Assembly: GCF_946479885.1 (NCBI RefSeq)
Contig: NZ_CAMLHM010000008.1
Location: 27,255-91,254 of the forward strand
Direction of reading: 5' to 3'
Origin: an uncultured Devosia sp.
Lineage (GTDB): Bacteria > Pseudomonadota > Alphaproteobacteria > Rhizobiales > Devosiaceae
Length of the DNA stretch: 64,000 nt
Shown: positions 59,823-64,000 of the stretch, piece after piece
How positions within the stretch are numbered: the first letter of the stretch is position 1
Layout: the number at the start of each line of letters is the position of its first letter
Notes under the pieces: generated by a model
The model's input: only the letters and a program-made list of their open reading frames with translations
The model's database searches: none
Told to the model about the DNA's origin: nothing
Translations under genes and position numbers: made by a program

Positions 59823-60773
59823 TCAGGTCTTGTCGCTGAGGCGCCAGAGGCAAACCGTCAAGCCACGTTCATTGGTCTGGCTGGGAAACTCGCGCACCGC
59901 CTCTACCCTGAGGCCGGCCGTCGCGGCCCAGCCGCTCATCTGGCTCTGCGACAGGCCGAGCCGCCGATGGGCATGCTCGCTGCGCAGGAATTCGAGGTCG
60001 TGCGGGGCGAAATCGACGATGATCATCTCGCCGCCGGGCTTGAGCAGGCGTCTCGCCTGCGCCAGCATGCGCCCCGGATCATCGAAATAGTGCAGCACCT
60101 GGTGGATGACGATCACGTCGGCCGGGCCCGCCGCCAGGTCGACATCGCCGATATCGCCAAGGCGCACCTGGGCATGGGTAATGCCTGACGTCGCCAGTCG
60201 CGAACGCGCCACCGCCAGCATCTCCCGGCTCGCATCGATGCCGATGCCGCGCTTGTAGGCGCCAGCAAGCACTTCGAGCATCCGGCCCGTGCCCGTGCCC
60301 AGATCGATCAGCGTTTCGACTCGCCGCCCATCGAGAGCGGCGGCAACGGCGGCTTCAACCGCTTCTTCAGGCACATGCAGCGTCTTGAGCAGGTCCCAGC
60401 TGCCGGCGACCTTGGCGAAATATTCGGTTGCCCGCGCCTGCTGCCCGGCACGGACGGCCTCCTGCCGTTCGATATCGCGCCGACGTTCCTGGTCGCTATT
60501 GTCCACCCGCTCGATCAGCCAATGCGCCAGGGCCGCGCCGTCGCCCTCCTGCGCCAGGCCGTAATAGGCCCAGGCGCCCTCGGCATTGCGCTCGATCAGC
60601 CCCGCATCGGCCAGGAGCTTGAGGTGGCGCGACACACGCGGCTGGCTTTGCTTGAGGATTTCGGTCAGATCCTTGACCGAGTGGTCGCCATCGGCCAGCA
60701 GAGCCAGCAGCCGCAGCCGCGTGCCTTCGCCCGCCGCCTTAAGCACCCCCACCAGTTCGTCCAGCTCCGCCAT
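59823..60773 (-). CDS. ArsR-type regulator fused to a SAM methyltransferase domain (SahR-like)
   Basis: A 316-residue protein with an N-terminal ArsR winged helix (residues 1-90; TRLRLLALLADGDHSVKDL, then QSQPRVSRHLKLLADAGLIER) and a C-terminal class I methyltransferase fold (TLIDLGTGTGRMLEVLA around residue 155, DIGDVDLAAGPADVIVIHQVLHYF). No metal-binding Cys pair is seen in the HTH. This fused form next to metF matches SahR-type regulators, which sense S-adenosylhomocysteine and repress methionine-cycle genes. The assignment rests on architecture, neighbour and operator, not on a search. Confidence 0.82.
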   Translation of the reverse strand: MAELDELVGVLKAAGEGTRLRLLALLADGDHSVKDLTEILKQSQPRVSRHLKLLADAGLIERNAEGAWAYYGLAQEGDGAALAHWLIERVDNSDQERRRDIERQEAVRAGQQARATEYFAKVAGSWDLLKTLHVPEEAVEAAVAAALDGRRVETLIDLGTGTGRMLEVLAGAYKRGIGIDASREMLAVARSRLATSGITHAQVRLGDIGDVDLAAGPADVIVIHQVLHYFDDPGRMLAQARRLLKPGGEMIIVDFAPHDLEFLRSEHAHRRLGLSQSQMSGWAATAGLRVEAVREFPSQTNERGLTVCLWRLSDKT

Positions 60774-60786
60774 ACGTCCCTCACGA

Positions 60787-60808
60787 GATATAAAGATATC
60801 TTTATATC
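60787..60808 (-). promoter_or_regulatory. Perfect 22-bp palindrome, probable SahR-type operator
   Basis: GATATAAAGAT followed directly by its exact complement ATCTTTATATC, 14 nt upstream of the regulator's ATG. AT-rich in a GC-rich genome. The sequence resembles the ATAAAGATATCTTTAT-like motif I recall for SahR regulons. It probably mediates autoregulation of the regulator-metF operon. Confidence 0.8.
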
Positions 60809-60883
60809 GAGAGCGTGAGGAGGTCTAGGGGGTTCGACGGCGACGAGTGGGTTTGCTGGGGTGGGAGGGAGGATAAGGAAGAG

Positions 60884-61000
60884 TACCCCCTCCTAGCCTC
60901 CCCCTGAAGAGGGGGAGGGACAGATCGAGTTTTGACCACGATGCTGCCCAAGCCGCCGGCCGGATACCTCCCCCTATCAGGGGGAGGTTAGGAGGGGGTA
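60884..61000. repeat. Inverted pair of GC-rich palindromic repeats
   Basis: Left arm 60884-60918 (TACCCCCTCCTAGCCTCCCC start) and right arm 60967-61000 are near-perfect reverse complements, the same unit as at 29034-29149, in the gap upstream of the regulator and downstream of the DUF2336 gene. Confidence 0.8.
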
Positions 61001-61011
61001 TCCCACAAAGA

Positions 61012-61036
61012 CTGATCCCCGCTTTCGCGGGGATCT
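61012..61036. repeat. Hairpin repeat (ATCCCCGC family)
   Basis: GATCCCCGCTTTCGCGGGGATC, a half unit of the repeat at 47292. It lies 4 nt past the DUF2336 stop and may stop transcription there, although no U-tract follows. Confidence 0.6.
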
Positions 61037-61040
61037 CAAC

Positions 61041-62171
61041 TTAGGCTGTCATCGCTGCACGTTCTTCGCTGATCGCGCGCTTGCGAAAGGAGTGGGCACG
61101 CCACAGCTCGAAAATGCCGATGGCTTCATCCTTGTCGATGGCCTCGAAGCGGCTCACCACCATCTTCTTGTCGGCCTCGGTGGGCAGATCGCGCCAGGGC
61201 AGCGTCGCCACGGTGGCCTCGAACAGGTCGGGCGACAGGCCCGCCGCCTTGAGCGCCACGGTGATCGCCACATAATCCTGGCTCGCCAGCCACTTGACGA
61301 ACACTTCGGGCGCCACGCGCAGGATGACGGTGAGCGCGGCAGCCGCGTGGTGGCCATAGCCGAAGCGGGCAAAGCGGGTCAGCGCCCGGTCGTCGAGCTG
61401 CTTGCGATCGCTGAGCGCCTTGACCTGGTTATAGGCCACCTTCCATTCGGTGGCCGAGAAGCCGGCGCGGTTGCGCATGCGATTGTAGACCACGGCATTG
61501 ACCTTGCCGGCCGCCACGGGGTCGAAACGCTTGTCGACCTCGCCCAGCGTCTCCAGCACCTTGGCCGCGACCGAGTCGATCTCGCCGCGCAGCGACTTCC
61601 AGTCGATTTCCGGGCGGTTGCGCAGGTCGGCGGCAATTTCGGTATCGCGCGTGGCGCGTTCCACCAGCTTTTCCAGCGTCGCCTTGTCGAACTCGGCATT
61701 GGAATTGCGCACCAGCCGCACGACAGACGGTGTGTCGCCGTGTTCGACGATAGCCTCACCGACGCGCTCGGGCACATTGGCGCGGCCGGCAATGGCAACG
61801 CGATGCTCTTCGCTGAGGCGGCTGATAATGTCGATCAGGTCGTCATCGCTCAGCACGTTGGAGAATTCGAGCAGCGGCTTGGCGACCTCGATGTCGTCAT
61901 TGGCCAGCTTGACGACCACCGTGCCGGGCGCGCGCTCCAGCGGAGCGAGCAGCTTGGCGACATGCGCCCGCGCTTCGACCTCGACCAGCTCGGCCAATTG
62001 GCACAGCACTTCGTCATACTGGGCAACCTGCTCGTCGTCGCACCGATCCGAGACATAGCTGAAGAGCTGCGCCATATTGCGGAACAGTTGTTCGCGTTCG
62101 GAGTGATTGTCGTCCCCGTTCAGCACGCGGAAACTGGAAAAGGCCCGCTGGCCATCGTCAAGCTCGTTCAT
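61041..62171 (-). CDS. DUF2336-family protein
   Basis: A 376-residue, all-helical, HEAT-like soluble protein. The N-terminal half (QLFRNMAQLFSYVSDRCDDEQVAQYDEVLCQL, LSDDDLIDIISRLSEEHRVAIAGR, VPERVGEAIVEHGDTPSVVRLVRN) matches the DUF2336 pattern found almost only in alphaproteobacteria, and the C-terminal domain has FARFGYGHHAAAALTVI. Some family members are linked to cell-cycle or stress regulation, but no function is established here. It stands alone between katG and metF-regulator genes. Confidence 0.85.
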   Translation of the reverse strand: MNELDDGQRAFSSFRVLNGDDNHSEREQLFRNMAQLFSYVSDRCDDEQVAQYDEVLCQLAELVEVEARAHVAKLLAPLERAPGTVVVKLANDDIEVAKPLLEFSNVLSDDDLIDIISRLSEEHRVAIAGRANVPERVGEAIVEHGDTPSVVRLVRNSNAEFDKATLEKLVERATRDTEIAADLRNRPEIDWKSLRGEIDSVAAKVLETLGEVDKRFDPVAAGKVNAVVYNRMRNRAGFSATEWKVAYNQVKALSDRKQLDDRALTRFARFGYGHHAAAALTVILRVAPEVFVKWLASQDYVAITVALKAAGLSPDLFEATVATLPWRDLPTEADKKMVVSRFEAIDKDEAIGIFELWRAHSFRKRAISEERAAMTA

Positions 62172-62294
62172 TTCGCATGCTCTCCCGGCTTCTGCCGCAA
62201 ATCTGTGGCCTGACGATGCGCAGCCACCTTCTTGCGGCCCCTGAAGGCCGGGGCAGGCAATTGATTCAAATTTTAGCTGATGCGAACAAAAAAA

Positions 62295-62319
62295 GGCCCC
62301 GGAGCATTGCGCCGGGGCC
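62295..62319 (-). terminator. Intrinsic terminator of katG
   Basis: GGCCCCGG and CCGGGGCC form an 8-bp stem with a 9-nt loop, followed on the minus strand by TTTTTTTG. It lies 17 nt after the katG stop. Confidence 0.88.
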
Positions 62320-62336
62320 CTGGATGCTGAAGCGGG

Positions 62337-64000
<1,664 letters not shown>

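Noticed and set aside
60841..61040. Possible methionine-cycle riboswitch (SAM or SAH) upstream of the metF unit
   Set aside because: The leader between palindrome and start is too short, and the rest is explained by the inverted repeats; a protein operator fits better.

Overview
The window is a high-GC alphaproteobacterial chromosome segment, most likely from the Hyphomicrobiales and in character close to Devosia and relatives. The genus is an inference. The class is supported by a circularly permuted two-piece tmRNA gene, an alpha-type SspB adaptor next to it, a DUF2336 protein, an FtsZ with the [15 protein letters not shown] tail, and a fused ArsR-methyltransferase regulator beside metF.

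Layout. 0-1.4 kb: partial miaA divergent from serB. 1.4-7.5 kb (minus): a nucleotide/folate and membrane-quality-control run, DUF1003, thyA, MazG-like, DUF4424, GNAT, folA, hflK, hflC. 7.7-10.1 kb: RidA, YdeI-like, YkgJ-like, then permuted ssrA (tag ANDNHKAPVALAA), sspB and a ribbon-helix-helix gene. 10.1-16.1 kb (minus): a 1209-residue AsmA protein and a phytase-like secreted protein whose frame is broken by a TAA right after its signal peptide. 16.3-22.4 kb: uvrD followed by an accessory zone. A 1.08 kb insert holding one SIR2-like gene sits between two 172-bp copies of the uvrD 3' end; then come an EF-hand gene and a KAP-family P-loop NTPase. Both acquired-looking genes are visibly less GC-rich than their neighbours. 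22.4-31.4 kb: housekeeping and small genes (methyltransferase, YbjQ, ABM monooxygenase, prmA, two very small ORFs, pepP) and a tandem set of three related secreted proteins plus a larger one.

31.5-54.6 kb (minus) is the division and cell-wall (dcw) block: rsmH, ftsL, ftsI, murE, murF, mraY, ftsW, murG, murC, ddlB, ftsQ, ftsA, then ftsZ, lpxC, bamD, recN, ligA. Most junctions overlap by 1-13 nt. murD (expected between mraY and ftsW), murB (expected between murC and ddlB) and mraZ (expected before rsmH) are not in their usual places. A VOC-family gene on the opposite strand separates ftsA from ftsZ.

54.7-64 kb: an XRE regulator with a membrane protein, RNase P RNA, an AraC-GyrI regulator, a TerB-DnaJ protein, an Ala/Pro-rich membrane-anchored protein, metF with its probable SAH-responsive regulator and a perfect 22-bp operator-like palindrome, DUF2336, and a partial katG running off the end. 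Several gaps carry two families of dispersed palindromic repeats. No tRNA, rRNA, CRISPR array or recognisable transposase or integrase gene was seen.
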